From NCBI GenBank assembly GCA_032358165.1, contig JAALGY010000030.1, forward strand, positions 372,001 through 436,000: 64,000 bases of DNA, read 5' to 3'. Origin of the DNA: Diplosphaera chodatii (taxonomy: Eukaryota > Chlorophyta > Trebouxiophyceae > Prasiolales > Stichococcaceae). Within the stretch, counting starts at the first letter, position 1, and each line of letters starts with the position of its first letter. This document shows positions 48,077-60,294 of the stretch, in pieces. Below the pieces are notes generated by a model. The model saw only the letters and a program-made list of their open reading frames with translations. It ran no database searches and was not told where the DNA came from. A program made the position numbers and the translations under genes.

Positions 48077-49495
48077 GTCGCTGAGCTCGTAGGTTGGCAG
48101 GCTCACTGCGGTGCGTCAATGTCTCACTGCATCTAGAGTCGCTGATTGTGGGTACGTACATGTCTACGGATGCTGACTGGCATGGACTCAGTTGCCATCA
48201 AGTGACGAGGTGATAAAGCTACAGCAGAGTCAGTCCCCTCTGCGAAGAAATACACTTTGCATGCATCTGGTCGTTGCATGCCTTCATCATCGTTCAGTAC
48301 ACAGAAGTCAGTGTCAATAGGACGCGAGTGTGCACAGTCGTACATACAGCTTCAATACACGTGCAGCATGGTTTGCTTGCAACAGCTTCTGCATGTGAAT
48401 TTGTGTGCCTGATGTTGACTCTTGGGGTGTTGCATTTACAGTCCCTCAGGCCCTCGCTGGCTGCTGGAAGCTGCACATGCACGCCACCTGTGGCCGCCCT
48501 CAGCATTTTATAGATGACGACAGTGATGCACGGATACAGACCCAACCATACGTAGCTGGTCTCCAGGTGCAACACTGCGGAAATTTGTGCACGCACACTT
48601 CACAATCAAATCAACCAACGTGGCTGTCATCAAGCACGCATAACAGAATATCAGCTGTCGACATATCCACCCATGCATGTGTGCTCTGCAAGGGATTAGC
48701 GGTACTTACATTTGAAGACGAAACCAGCTGCAGCAAAGGCAATATGCCTCTGAAAGTTTGGCAAATAAATTGAGCTGGACCAGTTGCGCCAAGCACAGAC
48801 TGTTGACCATTGCTGCTATAACCATCTAGTCATCCTGCAATGACACTGACTGTGTGCATCAATCTATATGCAGCCAGCCATTGCTTCAGGGCCTGCCGCT
48901 CGAAGCTGTGGCCCAAGCTGCCAATGTTGCGCCGCACTGAACACCGCAACTTCAGGTCTGAGGTGGTCATGCACACCGCCAGATAAACCGCCAGTGGCGC
49001 TGTACATGCAATTGCAGGCTGCGACATAAGACAATTGAAGCGAGTCACCGTGGCTCTCTGGCCGGCATGACACAGTGTCATGTTGCACCAAGCCACGTGT
49101 CAATGCTTGGACCTGGTGAGGGTCTTGCAGATCACGTGGTCCCAGGGCTTGGTCCTCGGCTGCAGGAAGCTATACACGCAGAGGCGGCGTGAAAGCATGA
49201 TTTTTGCAGTGTCACACAGTCATAACATGTACCTCGTTGGGTGTTCGTGAAACGACACCGGGCAGTGCACACACCAGTTCGCAAACGAGCGTACTGCACC
49301 TGTTTGTATGGTGGAACCTGTAAGGTAGAAGCCTCGGACCAACAACTACTTGCAGGCAAGCTCACTCGCTTGCTGAGTGGAAGAGCATTCTGTGTGACTG
49401 CTGGTCCTGTGGACATCCAGCAACACCTCATGGTTGCATGCAATACGTGTTGTGACAGGCATCTGCCAAAACACCGACGCAGCTCATCAGGCGCC
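48077..49495. promoter_or_regulatory. Shared 5' region of divergent copies 4 and 5, with a U-box relic
   Basis: 1.4 kb between two start codons. Apart from the relic at 48830-49096 no coding signal was recognised. Promoters of both genes must lie here. Confidence 0.45.
48830..49096 (-). pseudogene. U-box/linker relic
   Basis: The frame ends LGHSFERQALKQWLAAYRLM, which aligns with the family U-box centre (HSFERxALEQWLAANPGVDP). The preceding residues are decayed where CPLSGxVMRDPVL is expected. Further upstream, DNA around 49065-49090 resembles the linker part of copy 4 exon 14 (the SNTTVCQ stretch). No RRM-like or helical exon accompanies it. It is probably the remnant of a deleted or recombined copy. 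Both sides are intergenic. Confidence 0.7.
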
Positions 49496-52400
49496 ATGGC
49501 GCTACGCAATCTCATCGTGTGGGGCCTGGACAGCAGGAACTGGAGCAAGGAAAAGGATGTCATGATCACACATGGTAAGCCTGGATCATATTGGCAGTGA
49601 ACTGCTTGCATGCATGTATGACGCACCTGGCCAACTGCCAGTGGCCTGAACACCGATGCTGAGGACCTGAGGTGATCAAACCTCACTTTGCAGGTTGCAC
49701 AGACCAGACCACGCTGCATGACGACGTTGGCATAGCGTGGTGTGAGGTGTCCTTCCCATCCCTGACGGCAGCAGAAGCCTGCGTTGCCAGTCTGCAACGT
49801 GCGCCACTCTAGCAACAGCGAAATCTGATGATATGACTGTCGAATGGCAGGCCGGACGTGTTAGCTGCAGTGCGCACAGTGTCCCCAGGTGGCCAGCATC
49901 CATCTGCAGTGATCCTGCCCGTGCAGGTCGCTTCAGTCATCTGCAGCTGTGCATCGAGCCAGAGTGGCAGCACTTCGGCGGCGTTGGCAGCAAGGCCGCC
50001 TGCGCTGCGAAGCTCATCCAGCTCGCGGAGTGGCTGGGCTGTCGGAAGGAAGCCCGCTTGCTGCCACGGCCCCAGGCAATGTGCTTGGCGAGCGTGGCAC
50101 ATGCGGTGGTCGCCACAGTGGGGCTTGCCGGCGGGGCCCACACGCTTGCGCTGCAGGACTACGATGCGGCCGAGTGCCTGTGCCACAGCCTCCTGCAGTC
50201 CGTCAACTACCCGCAGACCTTTGTGCACGACGCCTTTGCGATGTTGGGACCAGATATCATGCGGGTCGCAGCTGCAGACGTGCGCGAGGGCAAGTCGGGC
50301 TATGCGCAGCGGGCTCGGGCCGCTGGCGGCCTGGCAAGTGCCTTCCTGGACATGTCCGGCAGCAGCAGGCGGCCGAGCACCGAGGTCAGGAGCCATATGG
50401 CGCCAAGGGTGAAGGCTGTGAAGCAGGTGTGCCGGCATACTCCACAGTGCACATCTGCCAGCATTCATGGCCAATGACATCACCTGATATACGGGTATAT
50501 CAGACGAGCGTCAGATATGTGCATATTGCAGCAGCCGGGCGGTTGCTGATCCTCTCACATGTCAGTTCCTAAATGTGCGCAAACTGTGAAGTACAGGGCA
50601 TCGCATCGGACTGCCTCGAGCTGCTGCGCGCTCTTGCGGATGCGCTCTCGGCCTGGTCAGCGGCTGTCGCCACAGCGTCTCAGCAGCAGCAGCTGCTGCA
50701 GCCGGCCGACATCATGCAGCAGCCTGCCCAGCCGCGCGACAAGCTCATGGAACTGGACGAGTCCTTCAACTGCCTGCTGTGGGCGGTGAGCAGCTTGCTG
50801 GATTGCATCAGCAAGCACCAGCTGCGCAGCATTCTCGACGACGGGCAGCTGCTGAGTGCCCTGGGGCAGCTGGTCCTGAAGGTGTGTCCCGCAAGTGCAC
50901 AGCACCTTTTACTTAGCACCACTTGCCTGAGTACGCCACTGTCTGACGGTCTTCCCCTGCACACCGCATCCCTATGATCTTGTGCACACGAGCAGGGCCG
51001 TCTGTGCAAGTCCAAAACACTGGATGCTGCATTGCGATGCTGTCATGTGTTGCTCGGCACCCACTCGGGTGTACGTGTTGTCTGCAGGTGGTATCTGCAT
51101 GGACGTGCAGCAGCAGGCGGCTCTTGCTGGGCTGTGGCCCCTGGACGACGACTCGTCAGCTGCTGTCACTGTGGGGGAGCTGCAGATGGCCATTATGCAC
51201 GTGCTGTCAACCATGGGTACGTTCTACACTTGTGCATGCTGCTGTACACACATGGCCTGCAAGTCACATGAATGCAATGCAAGCCTCCGATGGTCACCGC
51301 ATCTGAGGGCTCCTGTGCAAGCTCCAATGCCACGCCTGCTGTGTGCACTGACAGACACGGCGGCCCGCGCAACCGCGGGGTTGCCGGCACTGCACGCCAC
51401 CTTCTTGAAAGCTCAGCGCACCGCTCTGGACCACTTTGTCGGCCCGCAGCACATCGGGCTGCTGCTGTACCTGACAACGCTCGTGAGCAACGTCCAGCCA
51501 GGTGCACATCGAGTTGGTTGGAATTCGCATACATCAGCGCCATTGCACATGGCTGTGAGACCCACTTCTGCTCAAGTGGCGGAAGGCTGGCAGAAGGTGC
51601 AGCATTGCTCACATCGACTTGACTGGATTGCCCTGCAGGTGGCGCCTGGACCAAGGACTATTCAGCCATGCTGCAGCAGCTGGCCCGCACACAGCAGCTG
51701 GCAAACGCCTGGGCCAGCAACCTGCCGCCGGACGTGCAGCCTGGGAAGCTGCAGGGGCCATCCCGTGACGCGGCCAAAGGGATGGTGCTCGTCGAACAGC
51801 TCCCCTTCGCTGACCAGGTCCAGGATGCACGGAGGTCAACACTGAAGCTTCATCTGGAGCATGTGTACCGCCGTGTCGTGATTTTAGGTCCGCGGGTTTG
51901 CCGGGCAAGGTGGCACGACGCTGGGAAAGCACTCGAGCGCGGGCTGTGCTGCGTGCAGTTGGCCCTGCTGATGGACGTCAACGCCTGGTATCTGGCTGCA
52001 GCCTTGCATGTAAGTGCCAACATTGGATCAATGATCCTGCAGGTATTCTGCACTTGCAGCAAAACAGCTCATTGTATGTGCTGTAACCAGCTTTCCTGCT
52101 GCCAGGTATCCAGAGTGTGTCGTTGTACACTTTGCAGTGCACGCTGGACATCTCCGACAGATACCCCAGCAAGCACAGCACCGACTGCGTCTTTGACTTG
52201 GGGGCAGTCGATGCCCTTGCAGCGGCACTGCAGGTCGTTGTAGTACCTGACAAGGGTCACTGTGTTTCAGATGACGCACACGCCGGATGGCTCATGCCTG
52301 TGTGCGCCTATGTGCCGTGTCACAGCGCATGTACGGCCAAGTTCTCCTCGTGAGCATGATGCAGATCGATGCTGTGCTGACGTACAAGTGCAGGTACCGC

Positions 52401-54013
52401 CTTGCAAGAACGTACGAGGGTTGTTCTGCAACCCGATGCAACAGGACACCAGCAGCTGCCTCGCTCTAGGGCTGTTCCCTGCAGCAGAGGAGTTGCCAAG
52501 AGCTGCGCAGGTGGGGCTGAGTCTCGTGAACCATGCATTTGGTGCTGCTTTGTGACGGTGTTCGTGTACAGCGCATGCAACACATCAGCTGTCAGTGTGG
52601 TCCGTCCGCTGCTGTTGGTGTACTCATGGGCAGGGTCAATGGTGCTATGAAGGGTTGCATGAAGATGTCATCACATCAGAACGCCGTGACGAACTGGAAA
52701 TGCTCGTGCTGGTGCATTTTGCAGGCCGCCAGTGCTGCGGCTGCCGCGGGCAAGCCCTGGGCAGGGGCCGCCATTGCAGCGCTCGTGCGCGGCGCCCTCG
52801 GCAGCTTCCAGCTTGCGCATGCAGAGGCAGCAGCGCAGAGGGCCCTGCCCGCAGCAGCCCCTCGGGCACCGCAGCCGGACTCCAGCAAGCCGCACGCCGC
52901 ACGCCGCTGGGGCGCGGACACCCTGCAGGGCATCGCTTCGGGCCTGACCCCGCGAGTGGCGCGCGCCCTGGCCAAGCAAGGCCTGGTGGAACCCCTGCTG
53001 CAGGTGAGGTCGCGTGTTGGGTGACCCACTGACCAGCCGCACGCTCAGCTGGAGACTGCCTGAGCCAGACTGTGGTCTATGCTGCCACCAACATCCTACT
53101 GATGGATTTCGCACTGCCAGATGGACTTCATCAGCCTCTGTGCCCAAACCATATGTGCCAGGGCTTTCAGCAGCATGCATGCCTGCTCTGCTGTTGTGGC
53201 CGTGAGGTCAACACAGTGTCACCTGCAGGCACTGCCATGGCGGGCAACCTGGTCCGAAACAGCAGCCGCCGCCGCACCCTGGCAGACCACTGTGCTGGGG
53301 ACCAGCGCTGCCGTCGAGATTCTGGCAGCAATCCTGCACGCAGATGCATCGGCAGGCGCGGCCGCGCTGCAGGACGGCAGCTGGGATGCGGCAGTGCAGC
53401 GTGTCAGGTAAGCTGAAAAAAGCTCCAGATTCAGTGTCTGACAGACCTACTGCTGACCTGCACTCCTGGTGCGCAAACAGTCTTGTGGAGTTGCGTCTCA
53501 CTGTGCCTCACGTGCCATGTCCAGGGCCCTGCAGCCGCCACGGCTTCTGGCCACCGAGTGGGCTGAGCAGCGGGAGGCGCTCCTAAACAGGCTGTCGGCT
53601 GCGGTGCGGGACACTAGCAGAGGCGGCGGCCACACACCGACATGCGGCTCAGCGGGCGCAGATGCTGACGCCATTGCTGCAGCAGAGCGTGCCATGCAGG
53701 AGCTGCTGGTGTGCTGTTGCTCAACGCTCATGCAAATATGTCAATACTGTTGAACTCTTGACTGCGCACAACGATTGCATGCAATCAACAGCAGTCATGC
53801 CATCCTGAATCCACAGTAACGACACCTGGAATCTGTATCATCTGCAAAGGCAAAACGACTGACATTTTTCAGTGGCAAATTATGCAGACGGGAGAGCAGC
53901 CGGTGGACACCCCGAGCCAGCGCAGCAAGGCAGCCGCCAAGCGCGCCCGCAAGAAGAAGGCGGCCAAAGAGCGGGCGGCTCCTGTTGCGCCTGGCGTCTC
54001 ACCCCAACGATAG
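49496..54013 (+). CDS. RRM-like/ARM-like protein with basic tail but no U-box (family copy 5)
   Basis: This is the best-resolved member. Exons: 49496-49574, 49694-49798, 49927-50426, 50597-50881, 51111-51216, 51355-51501, 51639-51817, 51959-52009, 52138-52233, 52394-52510, 52725-53003, 53229-53407, 53525-53708 and 53873-54013. All borders are GT-AG and all phases close, giving 815 aa. N terminus: LIVWGLDSRNWSKEKDVM plus IAWCEVSFPSLTAAEACVAS (RRM-like). The body is alpha-helical with ARM-like pieces such as FDLGAVDALAAALQ. The tail KAAAKRARKKKAAKERAA ends at TAG, where paralogues continue into the U-box. Exon 5 needs the acceptor at 51110; the acceptor matching other copies (51087) would put the exon out of frame. 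The basic tail could be a nuclear-localisation signal. Without a U-box it may compete with paralogues or serve another role. Confidence 0.83.
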
Positions 54014-54453
54014 GTCCGCTCAGCCTGCCCACAGACCACCTGGCCATCGGCTGCAGCCGTACTTAAATGGCCCATGCTGAGCGGCCAGTGGGTGCTCGAG
54101 CAGCAGTGGCGACAGCAGCAAGAGTGTACTGTCATCCCAGCGCTTCGCATGCCGCTCTGCAGTTGTCAGGGAACTGGGCCCATCATCAGTGCAGCTGCAG
54201 TGTTTTGGGTTGGCCGCAGTAAACAGACAAATAGGTTGCATTACATGTTCGCTCGATGTATAGGCGTTTGCTTCGACATCAGAAGGTTGCAGGGCCAAAA
54301 TTCGGTACGAAGGTAGATTTGATTTTGCCGTCCATAGTGTAATGTATCTGCGTAATTCACAGGATGTGCTGGCTGGCGTAACAGGCATATATACACGACT
54401 ACATACCGAAGTGCAGCGATTCTGTGCACCCATCACACCCATTCTGCCGGACC
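54014..54453. other. Region between convergent copies 5 and 6
   Basis: 440 bp between two stop codons. No U-box for copy 5 is found here; the only U-box nearby is that of copy 6 on the other strand. It is AT-richer around 54220-54360. Confidence 0.5.
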
Positions 54454-57400
54454 TCAGCCCAGCTGCAGCTGCTGGATCATGTTGCGCAGGGCATGGTTGG
54501 GCAGCACAGCGCCTTCGCCAGCCGGCAGCGGCTGGCTGCTGAGCGGATCCACCCCAGGGTTGGCCGCCAGCCACTCCTCCAGAGCCGCCCGCTCAAAGCT
54601 GTGACCCCCGCTGCCAAAGAGCACCGGATCCTGCATGACGCTGCCGCTCAGTGGGCACCGCCACCACTCTGCGTTCGGCATCGCTGCTCCAAATGTTGCT
54701 GATGAGTCGTCCAACCCCAGGCTGTGAGCTGCCTGGTTTGCCGCTGCCTCCGCTGCCGCAGCAGTTGCAGCTGGCTGCTCTGCGTCTGCTGTAGGTGTAG
54801 TACTGCTGGAGATGGCCGCCTGAGGTTCTGATGAGCTGGCAGGTGCCGCTGCGGCCCCATCTGCTGCAGCGGCTGCAGCGGCCTGCTGCCGTGCTGCTTT
54901 CTTGCGGGCGCGCTTAATGGCTGCCTTGCTGGGCTGGCTCGGGCCATCTTCGAACTGCTGTTCCGCCTGTGAAAATCGTCATCATATCTCAGTCGTTGCT
55001 GTTTTGGAAGGTGCTCCTGAAAACACATGTCCATGGCAGTGGTGCTGCCATTACAGGTTGGTCTGCAGTGTACTGGTCCGATTGCAGCAAGTCTCCACTT
55101 TCATGACGCGCACGACTCACGTACCAGCAGCTCCTGCATGGCGCGCTCTGCTGCAGCGGCGGCCTTGGCAGCGGCAGCGGCATCTGCAGCTATGGTGCCT
55201 GCCTCTGCTGTCCTGCCATTGACTCTCGGACTGCCTCCCAGCACCGCAGAGATCGAGATCGAGTTGAGCAAGTCTTGCCGCTGCTGAGCCCACTCTGCAG
55301 CCTGTGAAGGCGGTGGCTCGAGCTCCCTGCATCACGTAGCAAGAGGATGAATGTTGCAAGCATGTGACAATCACCGTTTGCAGAACGTACGGCATGTGCG
55401 AGGCAATCTGCGAGATGACAGCAGACAAGCCTCAACATCCTGTCATGCTGGATCCACCTGATGCGCTGCACTGCTGTGTCCCAGCTGCCGGCCCGCAACA
55501 CAGCGGTGCGTGCCGGCGCGTCAGCGGCCAGCGCAGCCACCAAGACGTTTGCAACAGCTAGGCTTCCTTGCACAGTGGTCCACCATGATGCCTCATTGGT
55601 TGCCGACTCGGATGAAGTTGCTTGCCATGGCAACGCCTGCAATGACAATGCCCGCGACCCTGAAAGCCCGACGGATGCATGCAGCCGGTATCAGGGTTGG
55701 AATCTTGAATGGTGAACACACTGAGTCTTGCCAACTGCCCATGAGATTGATCACCAAGTCATCAGGAACTGTTCCATGCTACGATGGTAATTATGACAGG
55801 TCGGTGTTTTCTACGGTCGCAGTTGAAGGATCTCTGAATGGGCGAACCCAGCATCGCGGCCCACCTCCAGCAGGGCCTGCTCCAGACCTCGCTTGGCAAG
55901 GGTGCGGGACACAGGCGGAGTCAGGGCCCCAGCGACGCCCGCCAGAATGTCGGCGCCCAGCTGTCGCGCTGCGTGAGGCTTGCGGGGATCCGGCTGCACG
56001 GCCCGATCTGGCAGCGCAGCCTGAGATGTGGTGCAGGACGCGGCCTTCTGCGCTGCGGCTTCTGCATGTGCAAGCTTCAGGCAGCCGAGGCCGCCACGCA
56101 CGAAGGCCGCCATGACATCTCCTCCCCATGGCGTGCCGGCCGCAGCTGCTGCACTGGCAGACTGCAAGGTGCAGATGCCCCTTGGTGTTTCAGTCACGCG
56201 ATGCTTATAGATCTTCAGCTCGCACAACTGCAGGTCATGGCAGCTTACCACGCAGCTGCCATGTTGCCGGCTGAGTATTTGCACATCGGAAGCAGATGCT
56301 GCCCACGCAGGTTGGCAGGCTGACACCGAGGCATGTGCCGCAGGTGCAAGCCTGGGCAGGATTCAACCAACCTGCAATACTTGCAGCAGTGCCCCCGCAG
56401 CATCGAAGAGCCCTGGAGCCAGGCAGCTGCTGGTGTCCTTTGGCGACATTCGGGTCTTGTCCCGCACATTCCTGCAAGCCGGGTTCTGCACAGGGGCAGC
56501 CACCGGTACATCTGCGGGAGCTGGCAATGCGGCAAGTCTATTTGCATGGCAGCGTGCTGGCAGCATGTCGCACGGCAGCAGCTGCATTCAGTTCGCGAGT
56601 GCGAGTGCCAATCGATCGGTTTGAGCAAGGGATGGAGGGGGGACCTGCAGTGCGGCTGCCAGGGCACTGACCGCCCCCGAGTGGATGATGCCGCTGACCA
56701 TGTTGGCCACGCAGGAAAGGCTGCCACAGCTGGGAGCCATGTCCTGCCAGCATGGAAAGAGACCTTGTCCACTCCTGCAGCCTCAGGTGGCTGGTGTTGA
56801 ACTGAGGATGGAAAGGCCAGCGTCGGTACTCACCGCAATAGCCGAAGCCAGCTGAGATGCGGTGACGTCCATCAGCAAGGCTGCCTGCACGATGACCAAT
56901 GCAGGGCTGCTGGACAGGCAAGACGATGGTGGCCCCGCCACCAAGGGAAGTACTTTGGGTTCGGTAGCAAACTTGTCAATACACAGCAGCGTGCACTGCC
57001 TGTGTTGATAAGCATGTTCAGAGGGCTGCTGTGCAAGTACCGGTCAAAGGGATGCGGAGATGCAGCACTGCGCACCTGGTCGGTGCACGGAAGACATTCA
57101 AAGTTTGTCGTGGGGCACTCGAGCCTCCTGCCCCTTGGCACTTCGTGAGCGGGCATGCTGGACCATGTGATGGCCAGCTGCTGCACACGGGCCAGCTGCG
57201 ACAGGAGGGCGTGCGAGTGCTTCCAGGCGGGGCAGCCTGCAAAGCAGCCAAACACGTTGCCGCATCGATTGCCAGCTGCATGCCACGAACACCAAGCACT
57301 CGTCCGACCGTGCAACAGGCGCCGTGTGCTGGGTGCTGCATACGTGTGCACAGCGCCTCGGCACAGCAGTTGCCTACCCAGCAAGCTGGCATGTGCAAGC

Positions 57401-58286
57401 ATCATGAGGTGGTACAGCAGCGCTGTGTGCTTTGGAGACGCGAGGTGGTCGAGGGCGACACCCAGCGCCCTGCACACCGCCGAATGCAGTGCCCGCTCCC
57501 CCTCTGAAACAGGGTCCATCTCATCTGCACGGCATCGCACATGCCAGGTTGGCGAGGTTTCAAGTGAAGGCCCACATGTGGCCAGCTAGCAGTGGCACCG
57601 CAGGCAGTGCAGCAACATCAGCCGACCCTGGCGTTTCAGCTATAGGAAATGCAGAACTGGCAACATTCCGTACACGGCGGCATGTGCAAGCGTCTGCATA
57701 ATGCAGCAGCCTGCCCACCGGATAGAGCCAGCACAGCCCCGGCGGTGACATGCAGCTGCCCCACGCAAGCAGTGGCTGGGTGGCCGGACACCTCGGGGGG
57801 CCACAGCCCAGCCGCAGCCCCGCGCTCGACCTGCTGCACGCAGGCGACGACCTGCGGAGTGGGCGAGCCAGGTCAGCGTCAGCTGCGTCAGTGACTGCAC
57901 CAGTTGTGCACGCCAAGAGTATTACTGTCCTGAGCTCATTGCGCAAGGCAGGTCACACGCCCAACAGCGTATCTGCTGCAATGTGGACTGCGGGCAAGCA
58001 TCCAGGGTGTGCTTTACAGCAAAGGCACATGTTGCCACTTGACGCTTGACCCCTGACATTTGACAGGTTGACACCTGTCGCAGCAGCTGCCCCAGGGTGG
58101 ACAGCAGCACCGGGACTTCGACGACTGGGCAGGGCACTCTGGTCTTCATTATGCAGCCAAGCAGGCTGCCCGCGGCGGCCGGCAGCCAGATGCTGGACTC
58201 GTGCAGGTCTGCGGCTGTGTCGCGCAGCAGCTGCTAGTTCGTGCTCTTCCTCTGCTGCCGCGGGATGTTCTTCTGCTGCTTCTTCG

Positions 58287-58322
<36 letters not shown>

Positions 58323-59611
58323 TTGCCCTGCCAACTGCCGCTGACCATTCTGACAGCACATCGGTGATCACACGCAGCAGCTCGACGCAGCTCGATGCCA
58401 TGTCCTGCAGCCAGCCAGAGATGTGACATGTCTCGTGCTGCACAGCAAAGACACGAATGCAGTGCAAGGATTGCATGATGCTGATACTTCCAGGAACTTG
58501 AGCACGTGACCAGGAAGCGAAGCACATGCTTGCCTGCTACCTTCACTACTAGCTATACGAATGAGAGCTGCCTTGGAGACCCACCTGTCGGACAGCGTCC
58601 ATGCTCTCGGCCAGCTGGCTGCCAGGCTGCACGTTCACCCTGGCGTCGGTTGCAGTAGCCAGCTGGAAGGCGAATGCCAGTCTGCCGGCAGCGACGGTGC
58701 GCTGAGGGGCGCCGGGTCTGCCCCTCCGCAGGTCCCCAATCGCATTGGAGACAAGGCTTGGCCCCAGCCCCACGAAGGCCTCCTCCACATGCAGGCGCAG
58801 GTCGAAGGAAGACCAGGACCGGCGGCGGTCGCCAGTGGCCTGCAGCATGCTGTAGACCAGGCAGCTGGCTGCGTCCTGGTCCGCCGCTGCGAGCGTATGT
58901 GCCCCGCCGACTGTGTCGAGTGCAGTCAGCACTGCACTTGCGCCGCGTGCGAGGCAGATCGCCAGGTGGTGCGGCAGCGCCCGCAGCTCGTCGCGGCAGC
59001 CCAGCCACTCTGCCAGCTTGATGAGCTGCCCTGCTGCAGCGTCCTTGCCGCCGCCGCCCAGTGCCGTCCAATCTGGCTCGATGCACACGCGCAGATGGCC
59101 AAATTGCCCTGCACATATATCAGCGCAGTTCCATGCTGCTGTCACGTTGCAGTGCTGAAGACGTGAGTCAGCATGGTGAGCCTAGGAGCTTGCTGTGCAC
59201 GGTGGCATGTGTATAAGTGACAGAAGCGCACGCTGCAAACTGGCTGCGCAGGCTTCAGTGGCTGCCAGGGATGGGAATGAGGCCGCGCACCACGCCACAT
59301 CGTCTTCGTCACGCACCTCAACATCGTTCATGCAACCTGCGCATCACAGCAGCCTGCCTCACGACCAGCACCACAGCTTGCGGCTCTGCATGCATAGTTG
59401 GCCCTGGTTCCTGGCATCTCCGCAGCCACAAACGACGGTCACCATGTTCGGTCGTGACCGCCTTCTCTTGGCTCCAGTCCTTTCCATCCAGGCCCCAAAC
59501 GATCAGGGACCGTGCCGCATGGTCTACTGCCGAGTGCTGAGCTGGCTCTGTCACGGAATTGAGGCCTTGTTCTTCAGACGGAGCACTGTCGTCTGGCATC
59601 TGGCCTGCCAT
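54454..59611 (-). pseudogene. RRM-like/ARM-like/U-box family copy 6, probably broken
   Basis: The exon order is complete, from RRM-like exon 1 (SLIVWGLDGKDWSQEKAV near 59515) and exon 2 (DVAWCAASFPSLAATEACAA near 59270) through exon 3 (about 58590-59115), exon 4 (about 58080-58410), exons 5-13, and exon 14 (54454-54968) with basic linker and intact U-box (CPLSGSVMQDPVLFGSGGHS). There are two faults. The ATG used by paralogues lies at 59520 but is followed by two extra bases, so it opens only a four-codon frame; an in-frame ATG at 59611 could replace it. Exon 4 contains (CAG)10 and then an in-frame TAG (58234-58236), after which the family frame continues (LHESSIWLPAAAGSLLGCIM). Unless exon 4 is spliced differently, the product stops early. 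Confidence 0.75.
58291..58320 (-). repeat. (CAG)10 trinucleotide repeat coding for polyglutamine
   Basis: Ten uninterrupted CTG units on the plus strand read as CAG (Gln) in exon 4 of copy 6. The paralogous exon in copy 5 has only a short Gln run (QQQQLLQ), so the tract expanded in this copy. The nonsense TAG lies about 55 bp further along the gene. Confidence 0.93.
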
Positions 59612-60294
59612 GCTTACATGTGGCACATTCCTCAAGCCAAGCTGTAGGTGAAGTCCCCAACCTCACAAGTTCAGTGCACCATTCGACGATGCGCAAGACC
59701 ACAGCAGAAGATGTGCTGCTGGCCTTGATGAAAATTTGCCTGCTGACTCTGAATCCAAGTGAGCGTGCAGCTACCGCCAAGCCAACCGCCGACAGACGTG
59801 ATTGGGGTTCAGCTGATCATCATTGATGGCCACTATGAATAAGCAACGCTGCCAATGACAGATGGACACCTTGTACCATGTCAAGTGCATGTGCCATGGC
59901 CCTGTGGGTTCGACATGTTTAAACTCCTCGGTGGCTGCAGGAAGCTGCACAACGCTGAAAGATGGCCTGTCTGGAAGTTGTTCCGCAGTCCACAGCTTAA
60001 CCTCGCTTGCACGTCACAGTAGTCTTTAATATTGTGATGGTAGCGTGCGGTAGCCCGCTGACCTCGATGCAGGCCGTCGCTGAGGCGAGTTTACCATGTT
60101 CATATGATTCCACACCATCCGCCAGTGCAGCTTCCTGAGACCAGATGCAGTTGCCCATGTGTGGCTGCATTAACCTTCGTAGATTACAACATATGATGCA
60201 AGCGGCTTCACATTTGCACGTTATGCGGGTCACTGCCAGCTTTAATCATCATGTTGTGAATAGTCTCAGCTGACTTGCACCTCCTTAACAACAG
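59612..60294. other. Region between head-to-tail copies 6 and 7
   Basis: No supported gene on either strand. It must contain the promoter of copy 6 and the 3' end of copy 7, both on the minus strand. It is moderately AT-rich at 60000-60290. Confidence 0.45.

Noticed and set aside
54014..54160. Possible hidden U-box for copy 5 after its TAG (WPMLSGQWVLEQQW stretch)
   Set aside because: Only a few residues resemble CPLSGxVM; HSFER and the C-terminal helix are absent, so it is not a supportable relic.
53873..58236. Reassigned code with TAG read as glutamine, to explain the stops in copies 5 and 6
   Set aside because: Nothing coding follows the TAG of copy 5 or copy 2, the TAG in copy 1 follows a frame shift, and TAG also ends ordinary frames. 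A point mutation explains copy 6.
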